A stretch of DNA of 64,000 nt from Ideonella alba (GCF_018069875.1 NZ_JAGQDF010000015.1:62001-126000), one strand, 5' to 3'. Positions 43,841 through 53,045 are shown, numbered from the stretch's first letter. Numbers and translations are program-made. Notes: a model not told the origin generated them from the letters alone.

Positions 43841-44851
43841 TCAGAACAGCATCGTGCTGATCCAGTAGAACACGCCGGCCACGAAGGCCGCCGCCGGGAT
43901 CGTGAAGATCCAGGCCCAGACGATGTTGCCGGCCAGGCCCCAGCGCACCGCCGACGGGTTGCGCACCGAGCCCACGCCCAGGATGGCGCCGGTGATCGTG
44001 TGGGTGGTCGACACCGGGATGCCCAGCGAAGTGGCCAGGAACAGCGTCAGCGCGCCGCCGGTCTCGGCACAGAAGCCGCCCACCGGCTTGAGCTTGGTCA
44101 GGCGCTGGCCCATGGTCTTGACGATGCGCCAGCCGCCGAACATCGTGCCCAGGCCGATCGCCATGTAGCACGACCAGATCACCCAGTCGGGCGGTGCCGT
44201 GTCGGAGGCGGCCACGTAGCCCGAGGCCACCAGCAGCATCCAGATGATGCCGATGGTCTTCTGCGCGTCGTTGCCGCCATGGCCCAGCGAATACAGGCCG
44301 GCCGAGACCAGCTGGAAACGCCGGAACCAGCGGTCCACGCGCATCGGCGCGGTGCGCCGGAACACCCAGGACACGCCCACCATCATCAGCGAGCCCAGCA
44401 CGAAGCCCAGGGCCGGCGAGATGAAGATGAAGACCACCGTCTTGGCGATGCCGGCGCCGATCAGCTTGCCCAGGCCCGCCTTGGTGATGACCGCACCGAT
44501 GATGCCGCCGATCAGCGCGTGCGAGCTGGACGAGGGGATGCCGTACCACCAGGTGATGATGTTCCAGGTGATGGCGCCGATCAGCGCGCCGAAGACCACA
44601 TGCTGGTCGACCACGCCAGGCTCGACGATGCCCTTGCCAATGGTCTTGGCCACGCTGAGGTGGAAGACCGAGATGGCGATGACGTTGAAGAAGGCGGCGA
44701 ACAGCACCGCCTGCTGCGGCTTGAGCACACCGGTGGAGACGACGGTGGCGATCGAGTTCGCCGCGTCGTGGAAACCGTTCATGAAGTCGAAGGCCAGGGC
44801 CAGGGCCACCAGCACGACGACGAACCAGAACGCGATCTGGGCTGCTTCCAT
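43841..44851 (-). CDS. pit: Low-affinity inorganic phosphate transporter (PiT family)
   Basis: The 336-residue PiT permease has the repeated signature near both ends: D-F-M-N-G-F-H-D-A-A-N-S-I-A-T near residue 23 and S-L-G-I-P-V-S-T-T-H-T-I-T-G-A-I-L-G-V-G near 275. It moves metal-phosphate complexes with protons or Na across the inner membrane. It follows its DUF47 partner gene by 22 bp, a common pairing in which the partner modulates the transporter. Confidence 0.96.
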   Translation of the reverse strand: MEAAQIAFWFVVVLVALALAFDFMNGFHDAANSIATVVSTGVLKPQQAVLFAAFFNVIAISVFHLSVAKTIGKGIVEPGVVDQHVVFGALIGAITWNIITWWYGIPSSSSHALIGGIIGAVITKAGLGKLIGAGIAKTVVFIFISPALGFVLGSLMMVGVSWVFRRTAPMRVDRWFRRFQLVSAGLYSLGHGGNDAQKTIGIIWMLLVASGYVAASDTAPPDWVIWSCYMAIGLGTMFGGWRIVKTMGQRLTKLKPVGGFCAETGGALTLFLATSLGIPVSTTHTITGAILGVGSVRNPSAVRWGLAGNIVWAWIFTIPAAAFVAGVFYWISTMLF

Positions 44852-44873
44852 GAGAAGTCCGGGCCGCGGCCGC

Positions 44874-45521
44874 TCAGGAGTTCTCGAGGACGACGCCCTC
44901 GATCAGGTTGGCGACATCCTCGCAGCGGTCGGAGATCGACTCCATGTGCTCGTAGATGGCCTTCAGCTTGATCAGCTCCTTGACGTCGATGTCGTCGCGG
45001 AAGAGCTTGGACATGGCGCTGCGCATCACCCGGTCGGCGTCGCTTTCCAGGCGGTCGATCTCCTCGCAGGTCTTGAGCGCGGCCTCGGCCACCTCGGGCT
45101 GCGACAGCTTGGGCAGCAGCGAGACCGCATGCTGCACGCGCTCGCAGCACTTCAGCGAGATGTCACCCAGGCGGATCACGTCCTCGTTGACGTTCTGCAC
45201 GTTGTACAGCGCCATCACCTCGGAGGAGTCCTGCAGCAGGTCGAGGATGTCGTCCATCGCGTTGATCAGGCCGTGGATCTGCTCGCGGTCGATCGGCGTG
45301 ATGAAGCTGCGGTGCAGCAGGCGGTTGACCTCGGCCGTGACCTTGTCGGCGGCGCGCTCGGCGTTGTCCACCTCGGCGGCGTACTTCTCACGCAGGTCGG
45401 GCGTGCTGTAGTACTGGATCATCGACGTGAAGGAGCGGGCCCCCTCGGCGATGTATTTGCCATGCTCGTTGAAGAGTTCGAAAAAGTTGCCTTCCTTGGG
45501 CAACAGCTTGCCGAAGAACAT
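44874..45521 (-). CDS. DUF47 family protein, PiT accessory (PhoU-like)
   Basis: The 215-residue all-helical protein has the DUF47/PhoU-like pattern: K-L-L-P-K-E-G-N-F-F-E-L-F near the start, T-P-I-D-R-E-Q-I-H-G-L-I-N-A-M-D-D-I-L-D in the middle and Y-E-H-M-E-S-I-S-D-R-C-E-D-V-A-N near the end. These metal-binding acidic helices are typical of PhoU relatives that regulate PiT transport. The start at 45521 is set by GAGGAG seven bases upstream. Confidence 0.95.
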   Translation of the reverse strand: MFFGKLLPKEGNFFELFNEHGKYIAEGARSFTSMIQYYSTPDLREKYAAEVDNAERAADKVTAEVNRLLHRSFITPIDREQIHGLINAMDDILDLLQDSSEVMALYNVQNVNEDVIRLGDISLKCCERVQHAVSLLPKLSQPEVAEAALKTCEEIDRLESDADRVMRSAMSKLFRDDIDVKELIKLKAIYEHMESISDRCEDVANLIEGVVLENS

Positions 45522-45565
45522 CGGGGTCTCCTCTGGCCCGGTGCGGGCGCAAAAAGGGGCGGTGA

Positions 45566-45598
45566 CCGTCACACTGCGGTCATCGCCCTGTCATATCC
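45566..45598 (+). promoter_or_regulatory. Three Pho-box-like direct repeats upstream of DUF47-pit
   Basis: Three consecutive 11-bp units (CCGTCACACTG, CGGTCATCGCC, CTGTCATATCC) fit the spacing of PhoB boxes (CTGTCAT plus a 4-bp spacer). They face away from the DUF47-pit genes, and the spacers are not AT-rich as in the consensus, so PhoB control is only a possibility. Confidence 0.3.
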
Positions 45599-45614
45599 GC
45601 ATTCTAGCGGGCGC

Positions 45615-45977
45615 TCAGGACCGGAAGATGAAGTACACCGCGCCCAGCAGGCACAGCCCGGCCCACAGGTAGTCCAGTTTCAGCGGCTGCCCCATGTAGA
45701 ACACCGCGAAAGGCACGAAGACCGCCAGGGTGATCACCTCCTGGGCGATCTTCAGCTGCGCCAGGCTGTAGCCGCCGCCGTAGCCGATGCGGTTGGCCGG
45801 CACCTGCAGCAGGTACTCGAAGAGCGCGATGCCCCAGCTGACCAGGGCGGCCACGTACCAGGCCTGGCCGGCCTGATGGCGCAGGTGGCCATACCACGCC
45901 ACGGTCATGAACAGGTTGGACAGGGTGAGCAGGCCAAAGGTCTGCACCCACAGCGGCAGGCTGGTCAGCCAGGTCAT
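45615..45977 (-). CDS. DMT-superfamily small membrane protein (DUF486)
   Basis: The 120-residue protein has four hydrophobic helices. It has the family pattern S-N-L-F-M-T-V-A-W-Y-G-H-L near residue 20, E-Y-L-L-Q-V-P-A-N-R-I-G-Y in the middle, and L-K-I-A-Q-E-V-I-T-L-x-V-F near 75. DUF486 proteins are small drug/metabolite transporter-like proteins of unknown substrate. It follows folK by 10 bp and is the end of a long minus-strand operon. Confidence 0.92.
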   Translation of the reverse strand: MTWLTSLPLWVQTFGLLTLSNLFMTVAWYGHLRHQAGQAWYVAALVSWGIALFEYLLQVPANRIGYGGGYSLAQLKIAQEVITLAVFVPFAVFYMGQPLKLDYLWAGLCLLGAVYFIFRS

Positions 45978-45987
45978 GCCAGGGCCC

Positions 45988-46461
45988 TCACAGGGGTTCG
46001 AGACGCTGATCGGCCACGGCCGCCAGCAGCGTGGGCCAGTCGCCCTGCGCCAGCGCCAGTTCCGGCGCCAGCTGGGCCAGCGGGCGCAGCACGAAGGCGC
46101 GCTGGTGCATCCGCGGGTGCGGCAGCGTCAGCACCGGGTCGTCCTGCACCAACTGGCCGTAGAGCAGCAGGTCCAGGTCCAGGGTGCGCGGCGCGTTGCG
46201 GTAGGGTCGTTCGCGGCCGTGGCGCTGCTCGATGTCCTGCAGCACCGCCAGCAGCGCGCGCGGCGCCAGCGCGGTGCGCACGCGACCCACGGCGTTGACG
46301 TAGTCGGGGCCGCCGGCATCGACCGGCGCGCTGCGCCACAGGCCCGACAGGCCGTCGCCCTCGACCCCCGCCACCGTGGTCAGAGCCTGCCAGGCCAGCC
46401 GCAGCGTGCCCTGGGCATCGCCCAGGTTGGCACCCAGCCCGATGTAGGCCAGCTCGGTCAC
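45988..46461 (-). CDS. folK: 6-hydroxymethyl-7,8-dihydropterin pyrophosphokinase
   Basis: The 157-residue HPPK transfers pyrophosphate from ATP to hydroxymethyl-dihydropterin in folate synthesis. It has Y-I-G-L-G-A-N-L-G-D at the N-terminus, N-A-P-R-T-L-D-L-D-L-L-L-Y-G in the middle, and L-P-H-P-R-M-H-Q-R-A-F-V-L-R-P-L. It follows pcnB by five bases, the order pcnB-folK seen in many proteobacteria. Confidence 0.97.
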   Translation of the reverse strand: MTELAYIGLGANLGDAQGTLRLAWQALTTVAGVEGDGLSGLWRSAPVDAGGPDYVNAVGRVRTALAPRALLAVLQDIEQRHGRERPYRNAPRTLDLDLLLYGQLVQDDPVLTLPHPRMHQRAFVLRPLAQLAPELALAQGDWPTLLAAVADQRLEPL

Positions 46462-46466
46462 GACGC

Positions 46467-48071
46467 TCAGGCCGCGGCGGGCGGCGCGCCCTCGCCCCCG
46501 CCCGAGGGCTTGCGGCGGCGGCGCCGGCGGCGCTTGCGCGCCGGGGCGGCGTCACCGCCCTCGTCGGGGCCATCGCCGGCGTCCGGGCCGCCCTCCGCGC
46601 CGGCCTCAGGGCCGTCGTCATCGGCGTCGGCCTCGCGCGGGGCCTGGGCAGTGGCCGCTGGCGCCCGGGCCGGCTTGGGCGCGCGGCGCGGCTTGTGCTG
46701 GCTGTCGCGCACCGCTTCCAGCAGGGCCTCGCGGTCCTCCGGGCTGCCCAGCGAGAAATCCTCCCACCACTCGGCCAGCTCGGCCGGGATCTCACCCACG
46801 TCGGCGCGCAGGCGCAGGAAATCGAAGCCGGCGCGGAAACGCGGCTGCTCGACCAGGCCGAAGGCGCCGTTGGGCGTGCGGCGCTCGAAGCGCGGCTGCA
46901 TCATCCAGATGTCGCGCATGTCGGCGGCCAGCTTGCCGCGGCCGGAGATGTCGCCGATGCGGGCGTCGAAGACCGCGTCGATCGCCTGCTGCAGCGCCGG
47001 CGACGGGTGCTCGCCGGCGGCGCGGCGCTCGGCCCAGCCGGCCTGCACGTCGTGCCACAGCATGCAGGCCAGCATGAAGCTGGGCGCCACCGCCTTGCCC
47101 TCGCCCACCCGGCGGTCGGTGTCGGCCAGCGCCAGCTGGATGAACTTCTGGCGCGCGCTGCCGGCCGGGGCGTTGAGCAGCGCAGCATCCAGGATCGGGA
47201 AGACACCCCGGCCCAGGCCCTGGGCCTGGATCTGCTCCAGACTGGCCAGCGCGTGGCCGGTCTGCAGCAGCTTGATCATCTCGTCGAACATGCGCGAGGC
47301 CGGCACGTTGGCGAGCAGCGGGATGGCGGCGGCGATCGCCTTGTGCGTCTTGGGCTCGATCTTGAAGCCCAGCTTGGCGGCAAAGCGCACCACGCGCAGG
47401 ATGCGCACCGGGTCTTCGCGGTAGCGGGTGGCCGGGTCGCCGATCATGCGCAGCGTCTGCGCACGCACGTCCTTGAAGCCATGGTGGTAGTCGACCACCA
47501 GCTGACGCCTCGGGTCGTAGTACATCGCGTTGACGGTGAAGTCGCGGCGCGCGGCGTCCTCGATCTGCGGGCCCCAGACGTTGTCGCGCAGCACGCGGCC
47601 GTCGGCATCGACGACGTGGCTCTTGTTCTCGATCTCCTTCTTGGAGGTCTTCTCATTGCCGGCCACCTGCTCGGCGGCGCTGGCGTCCATGTAGGCGCGG
47701 AAGGTGGAGACCTCGATCACCTCGTGGTCGCGGCCGCGGCCATGGATCACGTGGACGATGCGAAAGCGCCGGCCGATGATGAAGGCGCGGCGGAACAGGC
47801 CCTTGACCTGCTCGGGCGTGGCGTTGGTGGCGACGTCGAAGTCCTTGGGGCGGCGGCCCACCAGCAGGTCGCGCACCGCGCCACCGACGATGTAGGCCTC
47901 GTGGCCCGCGTCCTGCAGCGTGGTGACCACGCGCACCGCGCGCTCGTCGAGCAGCGAGGGGTCGATGCCATGCTCGGACGCCGGGATCTCCAGGCGCTTG
48001 CCCAGCGGGATGCCGGCGGGCTGCGGCGCTGCGGGCTTGCCCAGCAGCTTGTCGATGAATTTGCGGATCAT
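46467..48071 (-). CDS. pcnB: Poly(A) polymerase I
   Basis: The 534-residue nucleotidyltransferase adds poly(A) tails that mark RNAs for decay. The catalytic motif is G-G-A-V-R-D-L-L-V-G-R-R-P-K-D-F-D-V-A-T near residue 62, followed by the arginine-rich D-x-R-R-x-F-T-V-N-A-type helix (A-A-R-R-D-F-T-V-N-A-M-Y-Y-D) near 184. The C-terminus has a low-complexity tail with seven consecutive Arg (K-R-R-R-R-R-R-R-K) and a Gly/Pro-rich end, probably RNA-binding. The ATG overlaps the HAD gene stop. Confidence 0.96.
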   Translation of the reverse strand: MIRKFIDKLLGKPAAPQPAGIPLGKRLEIPASEHGIDPSLLDERAVRVVTTLQDAGHEAYIVGGAVRDLLVGRRPKDFDVATNATPEQVKGLFRRAFIIGRRFRIVHVIHGRGRDHEVIEVSTFRAYMDASAAEQVAGNEKTSKKEIENKSHVVDADGRVLRDNVWGPQIEDAARRDFTVNAMYYDPRRQLVVDYHHGFKDVRAQTLRMIGDPATRYREDPVRILRVVRFAAKLGFKIEPKTHKAIAAAIPLLANVPASRMFDEMIKLLQTGHALASLEQIQAQGLGRGVFPILDAALLNAPAGSARQKFIQLALADTDRRVGEGKAVAPSFMLACMLWHDVQAGWAERRAAGEHPSPALQQAIDAVFDARIGDISGRGKLAADMRDIWMMQPRFERRTPNGAFGLVEQPRFRAGFDFLRLRADVGEIPAELAEWWEDFSLGSPEDREALLEAVRDSQHKPRRAPKPARAPAATAQAPREADADDDGPEAGAEGGPDAGDGPDEGGDAAPARKRRRRRRRKPSGGGEGAPPAAA

Positions 48072-48742
48072 GTCGCGTCGAAGAGGTCGATGATGCGCCA
48101 GCCGCGCTCAAGCGCGATCTGACGCAGGGCCGGCGTCGGGTTGGTGGCCACCGGGGTGGGCACCGCCTCGAGCAGCGGCAGGTCGTTGGTGGAGTCGCTG
48201 TAGAACAGCACGTCGTCGAAGTCGGCGAAGGACTGGCCCCGGCTGTGCAGCCAGGCCTGGACGCGCGCCACCTTGCCTTCGCGGAAGGTGGGGGTGCCGC
48301 GGATGGCGCCGGTGGCGCGGCCGTCGGCGCCGCGCTCCAGTTCCACCGCCAGCAGGGTCTCGACACCGAAGGCCGTGGCGATCGGCCGGGTGACGAATTC
48401 GTTGGTGGCGGTGACCACCGCCACCAGGTCGCCGTCCTGCTGGTGGGCGCGCACCAGCTCGATCGCCTCGAAGCGCAGCGCGGGGCCGATCACCTCCTGC
48501 ATGAAGCGCTCGCGCGCGGCCTCGGCGTCGGCCAGCGGGCGGTGGCGCCAGGCCGAGGTGGCGAAGTCCACGTAGTCGGCCAGCACCAGCGTGCCGGCCT
48601 GGTACTGCTCGAAGAACTGCTGATTGCGCGCGCGCCAGGCCTGGCCGTCGGTCCAGCCGATGGCGCACATGAACTCGCCGAAGGCGTGGTCGGAATCGGT
48701 GGGCAGCAGGGTGCCATCCAGGTCGAACAGGGCCAGCCTCAT
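48068..48742 (-). CDS. HAD-IB family phosphatase
   Basis: The 224-residue haloacid-dehalogenase phosphatase has the nucleophile motif F-D-L-D-G-T-L-L-P-T-D-S-D at residues 6-18, motif II V-V-T-A-T-N-E-F near 112, and motif III with K-V-A-R-V then F-Y-S-D-S-T-N-D-L-P. This is the SerB-like HAD-IB subfamily. The substrate is probably a phosphoserine- or phosphosugar-like metabolite. The gene overlaps both neighbours by 4 bp (hda before it, pcnB after it). Confidence 0.93.
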   Translation of the reverse strand: MRLALFDLDGTLLPTDSDHAFGEFMCAIGWTDGQAWRARNQQFFEQYQAGTLVLADYVDFATSAWRHRPLADAEAARERFMQEVIGPALRFEAIELVRAHQQDGDLVAVVTATNEFVTRPIATAFGVETLLAVELERGADGRATGAIRGTPTFREGKVARVQAWLHSRGQSFADFDDVLFYSDSTNDLPLLEAVPTPVATNPTPALRQIALERGWRIIDLFDAT

Positions 48743-49413
48743 GCGGCCACCTCGCCTTCAGTGAGCATCTTCTTGAGCAGGGGAACGGTGACGGCGCGGC
48801 GCTCGGCCAGCGAGAAGCGGTCGAGCCGGTGCAGCAGGCTTTTCAGCGAGCCCAGGTCGCGCTCGAAGCGGGTCAGCAGGTAGTCCATCACCTCGTCGGA
48901 CAGCATCAGGCCACGCGCGTCGGCCTCGCGGCGCAGTACCGCTCGGGTGGCGGCTTCGTCCAGTGGCTGCAGCTCGAACACCGGGCCCCAGCCGAAGCGC
49001 GTGCGCAGGTCCTCGCGCAGCGGAAGGTCCACGGGCGGCAGGCGGGCGGCGGCGGCCATCTGCGTGCCATGGGTGGCGGCCTCGACGAAAAGCGTGAAGG
49101 CGGCATGCTGGCGCGCCTCGTCCAGGTCCTGGGCGTCGTCGATGACGACCAGGGTCCAGGCCTCGTCGAAGGTCCAGGGCAGCGGTGTGCTGGCGTGGAA
49201 CCAGGCCACCTGACCGCCCTGCCCCCGCACCCGCGCCGCCCAGGCCGCCAGCAGGTGCGACTTGCCGGTGCCGGCCCGCCCGTGCAGGAACACCGGCGGA
49301 CCCGGCTGGCGCCACTGGGTCAGCGCATGCAGGGCCACCCCATTGGGCCCGGTCACGAAGTTGTCGAAACCGGGCTCGGGCCCCAGTCCGATGGCCAGCG
49401 GGATCTGCTTCAT
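48739..49413 (-). CDS. hda: DnaA regulatory inactivator Hda
   Basis: The 224-residue DnaA-paralogous AAA+ protein prevents re-initiation by promoting DnaA-ATP hydrolysis with the sliding clamp. The N-terminus M-K-Q-I-P-L-A-I-G-L fits the clamp-binding Q-x-x-L-x-L type. Walker A is H-G-R-A-G-T-G-K-S-H-L and Walker B T-L-V-V-I-D-D-A-Q-D-L. It lacks the DnaA DNA-binding domain, as expected. It overlaps the upstream permease stop by 4 bp. Confidence 0.95.
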   Translation of the reverse strand: MKQIPLAIGLGPEPGFDNFVTGPNGVALHALTQWRQPGPPVFLHGRAGTGKSHLLAAWAARVRGQGGQVAWFHASTPLPWTFDEAWTLVVIDDAQDLDEARQHAAFTLFVEAATHGTQMAAAARLPPVDLPLREDLRTRFGWGPVFELQPLDEAATRAVLRREADARGLMLSDEVMDYLLTRFERDLGSLKSLLHRLDRFSLAERRAVTVPLLKKMLTEGEVAA

Positions 49414-50471
49414 CCGCGGTACAGCTCGCTTTGCAGGTAGGCGGCCAGCACGCGCCGGGCAGCGACCAGGGCCACCGCCGACAGCGGCAGCGCCGCCAGC
49501 ACGCCCACGAAACCGAACAGCTGGCCGAAGGCCATCAGCGCGAAGATCACCGCCAGCGGGTTCAGGCCGATGCGCTCACCCACCAGGCGCGGCGTCAGCA
49601 CGAAGCTCTCCAGCATCTGGCCCAGGCCGTAGACCACGGCCACCGCGCCCAGGCCGTACCAGCTGCCGAACTGCAGCACCGCGCTCAGCAGCGCCAGCAC
49701 CAGGCCCAGGCCGAAGCCCAGGTAGGGAATGAAGACCAGCAGGCCGGTGAACACGCCCACCGGCAGCGCAAGCTCGAAACCGGCCAGCGCCAGCGCACCG
49801 GCATACCAGACCGACAGCACCAGCATCACCATCAGCTGGCCGCGCAGGTACTGGCCCAGCAGCTCGTCGCACTCGCCCAGGAAGCTGTCCACCGAGGCAC
49901 GCATGCGCGGCGGCACCAGCCGGCGCAGCCGCTCCATCATCTGCGGCCAGTCCAGCAGCAGGTAGAACAGCACCAGCGGCACCAGCACCAGGTTGCCCAG
50001 CACGGTCAGCACCACGCTGCCGCCCAGGCGCGCCGAGCTGAGCAACGCCGCCAGGCCATCCTCGAGGTTGCCGCCAAGGCCCTTGAGCACCATGTCCTTG
50101 ATGCCGGCCACATCCAGGCGCACCTCGATGCCCAGCCTGGCCAGCGCCGGCGCCAGCACCTGGTTGGCCCACTCGGCACCGCGCGGGATCTGCTCGCGCA
50201 GGATGGGCAGTTCGCGGGCGATGATGGGCACCACCAGCAGCGCCATCGCCAGCACCGACACCACCGCCAGCAGCACCGCCAGCGTGGCCGCCAGCGAACG
50301 CGGCCAGCCGCGCCGGGCCAGCGCCTCGGTCAGCGGCTGCAGCGCATAGGCCAGCACCGCCGCGATCAGGAAGGGCATCAGCACGGGCGCGAGCAGCCAC
50401 AGCAGCACCAGCACGACTGCGGCGATCAGCAGCCAGCTCAGCGACTGTCTCTGGGCGGGGGATAGGTTCAT
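49410..50471 (-). CDS. AI-2E/PerM family transporter
   Basis: The 353-residue protein has about eight membrane helices and the PerM/TqsA (UPF0118) layout. It begins with S-W-L-L-I-A-A-V-V-L-V-L-L-W-L-L-A-P-V, with P-F-L-I-A-A-V-L-A-Y-A-L-Q-P following. Later come L-G-Q-Y-L-R-G-Q-L and F-I-P-Y-L-G-F-G-L-G near 250. Members export autoinducer-2 or act as putative Na/H antiporters. It heads the hda operon with the start at 50471. Confidence 0.93.
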   Translation of the reverse strand: MNLSPAQRQSLSWLLIAAVVLVLLWLLAPVLMPFLIAAVLAYALQPLTEALARRGWPRSLAATLAVLLAVVSVLAMALLVVPIIARELPILREQIPRGAEWANQVLAPALARLGIEVRLDVAGIKDMVLKGLGGNLEDGLAALLSSARLGGSVVLTVLGNLVLVPLVLFYLLLDWPQMMERLRRLVPPRMRASVDSFLGECDELLGQYLRGQLMVMLVLSVWYAGALALAGFELALPVGVFTGLLVFIPYLGFGLGLVLALLSAVLQFGSWYGLGAVAVVYGLGQMLESFVLTPRLVGERIGLNPLAVIFALMAFGQLFGFVGVLAALPLSAVALVAARRVLAAYLQSELYRG

Positions 50472-50622
50472 CGGTACAGGGATCGGCGGCACGCGCGTCC
50501 CGGCAGGAACGCTGGCGGCGGCGGGGCGGTGCGGGTCACGGTGTCGGGGCCGGCCAGCCGCGCGGCCCGTGGGGGGCGTCCCGCAACACGCTGCGCGATT
50601 GTACGGCGACCGTCCACGCCGC

Positions 50623-51483
50623 TCAGGCGGGGGGGCGTCCGCGCAGCTCGGCCATGCGCTGGCGCAGCAGCTCGGCCTGCGGGCCGTCGGGGCGCTGGTC
50701 CAGGCAGGTCTGCAGGTCGACCAGCGCCTCGGCCGGGCGGCCCAGCTCGGCCAGCAGCAGGCCGCGGTCGCGGCGCTCGTCCCAGTCGCCCGGCAACAGC
50801 CGCACCAGGCGCTGCTGCACCGCCAGCTGGCGCCGCAGGTCACCCTGGCGTTCATGCACTGACTTGAGGTTGCGCAGCATGCGCGCCAGCACCTCGCGCG
50901 GCTCGGCCGCCTGCAGGAACAGGCCCAGCGGCAGCTCGTCATCGCCCGGCAGGCCCAGCTGCTGGCGCCAGGGCTCCAGGCGCTGCGCCAGGCGCTCGCG
51001 CGAGAGCGATTCGCCGGTGAAGGGGTCGACCACCACCTCGCCGGCCGGCAGCCGCAGCTTGACCAGGAAGTGGCCGGGGAACGAGATGCCCCGCGCCGTC
51101 AGGCCGATCTGCTGGGCGATCTCGATGTAGAGCAGGGCCAGCGAGATGGGAATGCCCAGGCGCGTCTGCAGCACCCGGTGCAGGTAGCTGTTGTCGGCAT
51201 GGTGGTAGTCGTTGACGTTGCCGGCAAAGCCCAGTTCGCGGAAGAAGTAGCGGTTGAGCATGCGCAGCCGGTGGGTCGGCGGCGCATCGGCGGGCAGTCG
51301 CTGGCGCAGGCGCTGGGCGAGCTGGTCGATCTCGTCGAGCACGCCCTGCACGTCCAGCGCCGGGTGGTCGTCCTGGGCCAGCAGGATCGCGGCCTCCAGC
51401 AGCGCGACATCGGCCCCTTCCGCCACCAGTGCCGAGAAATAGTCCAGCGGACTGGCCGGCGCGAAGCGCGGCGTCTGGGTCAT
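50623..51483 (-). CDS. SirB1 family transglutaminase-like/TPR protein
   Basis: The 286-residue protein has a helical region in its first 100 residues, then a transglutaminase-like segment R-L-G-I-P-I-S-L-A-L-L-Y-I-E-I-A with F-P-G-H-F-L-V-K-L. TPR-like helices follow from about 225. In SirB1 proteins the catalytic Cys position is Ser, as here (P-I-S-L), so it is probably not an active protease. The role is unknown. It lies five bases from murJ on the same strand. Confidence 0.92.
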   Translation of the reverse strand: MTQTPRFAPASPLDYFSALVAEGADVALLEAAILLAQDDHPALDVQGVLDEIDQLAQRLRQRLPADAPPTHRLRMLNRYFFRELGFAGNVNDYHHADNSYLHRVLQTRLGIPISLALLYIEIAQQIGLTARGISFPGHFLVKLRLPAGEVVVDPFTGESLSRERLAQRLEPWRQQLGLPGDDELPLGLFLQAAEPREVLARMLRNLKSVHERQGDLRRQLAVQQRLVRLLPGDWDERRDRGLLLAELGRPAEALVDLQTCLDQRPDGPQAELLRQRMAELRGRPPA

Positions 51484-51488
51484 GACGC

Positions 51489-53045
51489 TCAGCCTCGGCG
51501 GGCGAACTGCCGCAGGTTCAGGCCCAGCACGCGCAGCATGCCGAAGTACAGCAGCGCCGCCACCGCCAGCGCACCGAACAGCAGGCCGGCGCGCTGCAGC
51601 CAATGCGCCTGCAGCGCCACCCAGTCCAGGCGCCAGGCCACCCAGCCCAGCCAGCCGGCCAGCACCGCCGAGGCGGCCATCACCCGCAGGATGAATCCCC
51701 CCCAGCCGGGCTCCGGCATGTAGATGCCGCGCGCGCGCAGCCCGCGCAGCAGCCAGGCCGCATTGCCCATCGCCCCCAGGCTGGTGGCCAGCGCCAGGCC
51801 GGCGTGCCCCAGCCAGGGCACGAAGGCGGCGTTCATCACCTGGGTGAGCACCAGCACGACGATGGCAATGCGCACCGGCGTGCGGATGTCCTGCTGGGCG
51901 TAGAAGCCCGGCGCCAGCACCTTCACGCCGATCAGGCCGATCAGGCCCACGCCGTAGCCCTGCACCGCCAGCGTGCTCATGCGCAGCGCCCGCTCGTCGA
52001 AGGCACCGTGGTGGAACAGCACCGCCATCAGCGGCAGGCCGAACACCAGCATCGCCAGCGCGCAGGGCCAGGCCAGCATCAGCGCCAGACGCAGGCCCCA
52101 GTCCAGGTGGCCCGAGTAGCCCTGGGCGTCGCCGCGGGCCTTCAGCGCCGACAGACCCGGTGTGAGCACCACGCCCAGCGCCACGCCCAGCAGCGCGGTC
52201 GGGAACTCCATCAGCCGGTCGGCGTAGGTGAGCCAGGACACCGCCCCCGCCCCCAGGTGCGAGGCGATCTGGCTGTTGATCAGCAGCGAGATCTGCGCCA
52301 CCGACACGCCCAGCAGCGCCGGCGCCATCTGGGACAGCACGCGGTGCACGCCCGGGTGTTGCCACGCACGCTTCAGGCCCGCCGGTGTCAGGCCGATGTG
52401 CGGCAGGCAGCCGATGCGCGCCAGCGCCGGCACCTGCACCGCCAACTGCAGCACGCCGCCCAGCACCACGCCCACCGACAGTGCGTGGATCGGGCGGATG
52501 CCCTGGGCCTGCAGCAGCGGCGTCAGGCCCCAGGCGCAGGCGATCACCGACAGGTTCAGCAGCACCGGCGTGGCCGCCGGCACCACGAAGCGTTTCCAGG
52601 TGTTGAGGATGCCGGCCGCCAGCGCCACCATCGACATGAAGCCGATGTAGGGGAACATCCAGCGGGTCATCAGCACCGCCAGGTCCAGCTCTTCCAGGCC
52701 GGCGCCGAACAGCCAGACGATCACCGGCGCCCCCGCCACGCCCACGGCGCAGGTCAGCAGCAGCGCCCACGCCAGCATGGTGGCGACGGCGTCGATCAGG
52801 CGGCGCGTGGCCTCGTCGCCGTCGGTTTCGCGGCTGGCGGCCAGGATGGGCACGAAGGCGGCCGAGAAGGCCCCTTCGGCAAACAGCCGCCGCAGCAGGT
52901 TGGGAATGCGGAACGCGATGTTGAACGCATCGGTCATCGCGCTGGCGCCGAAGGCGTGCGCCACGAGCTGCTCGCGCACCAGGCCGGTGATGCGCGACAA
53001 CAGGGTCCAGAGGGAGACGGTGGTGGCCGCCTTGAGCAGGTTCAT
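51489..53045 (-). CDS. murJ: Lipid II flippase MurJ
   Basis: The 518-residue MOP-superfamily protein has about fourteen helices. It begins M-N-L-L-K-A-A-T-T-V-S-L-W-T-L-L-S-R-I-T-G, with F-N-I-A-F-R-I-P-N-L-L-R-R-L-F-A-E-G-A-F-type sequence at about residues 42-60, the hallmark of MurJ/MviN. It flips the peptidoglycan precursor lipid II to the periplasm. It is divergent from rpsT with a 142-bp gap, a conserved neighbourhood in betaproteobacteria. Confidence 0.97.
   Translation of the reverse strand: MNLLKAATTVSLWTLLSRITGLVREQLVAHAFGASAMTDAFNIAFRIPNLLRRLFAEGAFSAAFVPILAASRETDGDEATRRLIDAVATMLAWALLLTCAVGVAGAPVIVWLFGAGLEELDLAVLMTRWMFPYIGFMSMVALAAGILNTWKRFVVPAATPVLLNLSVIACAWGLTPLLQAQGIRPIHALSVGVVLGGVLQLAVQVPALARIGCLPHIGLTPAGLKRAWQHPGVHRVLSQMAPALLGVSVAQISLLINSQIASHLGAGAVSWLTYADRLMEFPTALLGVALGVVLTPGLSALKARGDAQGYSGHLDWGLRLALMLAWPCALAMLVFGLPLMAVLFHHGAFDERALRMSTLAVQGYGVGLIGLIGVKVLAPGFYAQQDIRTPVRIAIVVLVLTQVMNAAFVPWLGHAGLALATSLGAMGNAAWLLRGLRARGIYMPEPGWGGFILRVMAASAVLAGWLGWVAWRLDWVALQAHWLQRAGLLFGALAVAALLYFGMLRVLGLNLRQFARRG

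Noticed and set aside
48906-49106. Short minus-strand frames inside hda and neighbouring genes
   Set aside because: They are typical high-GC shadows, Arg/Pro/Ala-rich without ribosome sites.
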